DNA of 5,700 nucleotides from Candidatus Shapirobacteria bacterium (GTDB lineage: Bacteria > Patescibacteriota > Microgenomatia > UBA12405 > JAHJSD01): NCBI GenBank assembly GCA_027021145.1, contig JALUUX010000092.1:1-5700 (forward strand). Reading direction: 5' to 3'. This document shows positions 4,774 through 5,700 of the stretch, piece after piece. The notes beneath the pieces are model-generated. The model searched no databases. It was given only the letters and a program-made list of their open reading frames with translations, and had not been told where the DNA came from. The position numbers were made by a program, and so were the translations under genes. The stretch's first letter is position 1, and every line of letters starts with the position of its first letter.

Positions 4774-5700
4774 GCCTTAGTTCAACCAGCACCAACTCAA
4801 GTCGCCAAAATTAAAGTTGTGGGAGTCGGCGGCGCCGGCGGCAATGCCGTTAATTACATGATCGAAAATGAGGAAATTGCCGGAGTGGAGTTTATTGTCG
4901 TTAATACCGATGCTCAGGCTTTACTGACCTCTAAGGCAGAAACTAAACTTCAAATTGGAGAAAAGTTAACCCGAGGTTTAGGAGCAGGAGGTAATCCTAA
5001 AATTGGTCGCCAGGCAGCGGAAGAATCGAAGGAGAAAATTAAGGAATTGCTTCAGGGAGCCGATATGATTTTTATTACCGGCGGCGAGGGGGGTGGTACT
5101 TGTAGTGGTGCGGCTCCGGTGATTGCTCAAATTGCCAAAGAAGAGTTGGGAGCATTGACAGTGGCGGTAATTACCAAGCCATTTCTGTTTGAGGGAACGA
5201 GAAGAATGGTAATTGCCGAGGAGGCAATTGATAAGTTGCGCCAGAAAGTAGACACGCTAATTGTCGTTCCCAACCAGCGCCTCTTAGATGTTGCTAGCAA
5301 AAAAATGACCCTCTTGGAAGCATTTCATTTAGCGGATTCGGTTTTGGCTTCGGGAGTTAAAGGGATTTCTGATTTGATTACCACTCCAGGATTGATCAAT
5401 TTAGATTTTGCCGATGTGAAATCAATCATGAAAGATGCGGGGAGCGCTTTATTAGGGGTGGGCACTGGTTCGGGAGAGAAGCGGGCTCAGGAGGCAGTTA
5501 TGAGTGCGATTTCTTCCCCTTTGCTTGATGTTACCATCGAGGGAGCCCGAGGAGTGCTTTTTAATATTACTGGGGCGTCTGATTTGACTATGGCTGAGGT
5601 GGAAGAGGCGGCCCAGATCATTAGTGATCAGGTTGGTGGCGACGCCAACATCATCTTTGGGGCCCGGATTGATGAAAAAATGAAGGGGGTGAAAATTACA
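4771..5700 (+). CDS. ftsZ: Cell division GTPase FtsZ (3' end outside window)
   Basis: FtsZ is the tubulin-like GTPase that polymerises into the cytokinetic ring and recruits the divisome through FtsA. The frame is open to the window end, with 310 residues visible. They cover the GTPase domain and most of the activation domain; the C-terminal linker and the conserved tail that binds FtsA are not included. Seen in order: VGVGGAGGNAVN (17-28), NTDAQAL (45-51), GAGGNPKIGRQAAEES (71-86), T4 loop TGGEGGGTCSGAAP (103-116), TKPFLFEG (135-142), VVPNQRLL (165-172), and the catalytic T7 loop INLDFADVK (209-217), with D212 and D215 kept. It also has SALLGVGTGSGE and DANIIFGARID (291-301). The tubulin signature usually reads GGGTGTG and here is GGGTCSG (C111, codon TGT 5101-5103). 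Otherwise the protein is a clear, well-conserved FtsZ. Confidence 0.97.
   Translation, partial: MALVQPAPTQVAKIKVVGVGGAGGNAVNYMIENEEIAGVEFIVVNTDAQALLTSKAETKLQIGEKLTRGLGAGGNPKIGRQAAEESKEKIKELLQGADMIFITGGEGGGTCSGAAPVIAQIAKEELGALTVAVITKPFLFEGTRRMVIAEEAIDKLRQKVDTLIVVPNQRLLDVASKKMTLLEAFHLADSVLASGVKGISDLITTPGLINLDFADVKSIMKDAGSALLGVGTGSGEKRAQEAVMSAISSPLLDVTIEGARGVLFNITGASDLTMAEVEEAAQIISDQVGGDANIIFGARIDEKMKGVKIT

Overview
The window is a gene-dense, single-strand (+) segment of a division and cell wall (dcw) cluster. It holds six genes in the order ftsI (3' part), ftsW, murG, a very short ftsQ-like gene, ftsA and ftsZ (5' part). Almost every base is coding. The only untranslated gaps are 22 nt before murG and 4 nt before ftsZ; the other junctions overlap by 4, 14 and 14 nt. 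I see no RNA gene, mobile element, CRISPR array, credible promoter or terminator. The set is most simply read as one operon transcribed through the whole window.

The protein variants suggest Candidate Phyla Radiation / Patescibacteria, perhaps near Microgenomates. The clues are a MurG that begins almost directly at a shortened TGGHLTPAL loop, a penicillin-binding protein with a CxxC before its KTW segment and a C-terminal EPKTSPWGSETAAP stretch, a stripped-down FtsQ, and tight gene packing. This placement rests on remembered family patterns, not on a search. UGA ends ftsI and ftsW with normally placed downstream starts, so the standard bacterial code fits and the UGA=Gly code of Gracilibacteria/Absconditabacteria does not. 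G+C is roughly mid-40s percent by eye.

Working logic: MurG makes lipid II on the cytoplasmic membrane face. FtsW polymerises it and its partner transpeptidase FtsI crosslinks it at the septum. FtsZ forms the GTP-driven ring, FtsA ties the ring to the membrane through a C-terminal amphipathic helix, and FtsQ would normally link the ring to FtsW/FtsI through FtsB/FtsL. Genes usual in longer dcw clusters (mraY, murD, murC, murB, ddl) are absent from the interior of this one.

This is mainly an ordinary cell-division locus, not an unknown system. The points most worth a second look are the POTRA-less mini-FtsQ, the altered tubulin signature in FtsZ (GGGTCSG in place of GGGTGTG), the altered donor-site residues of MurG, and the compacted gene order.
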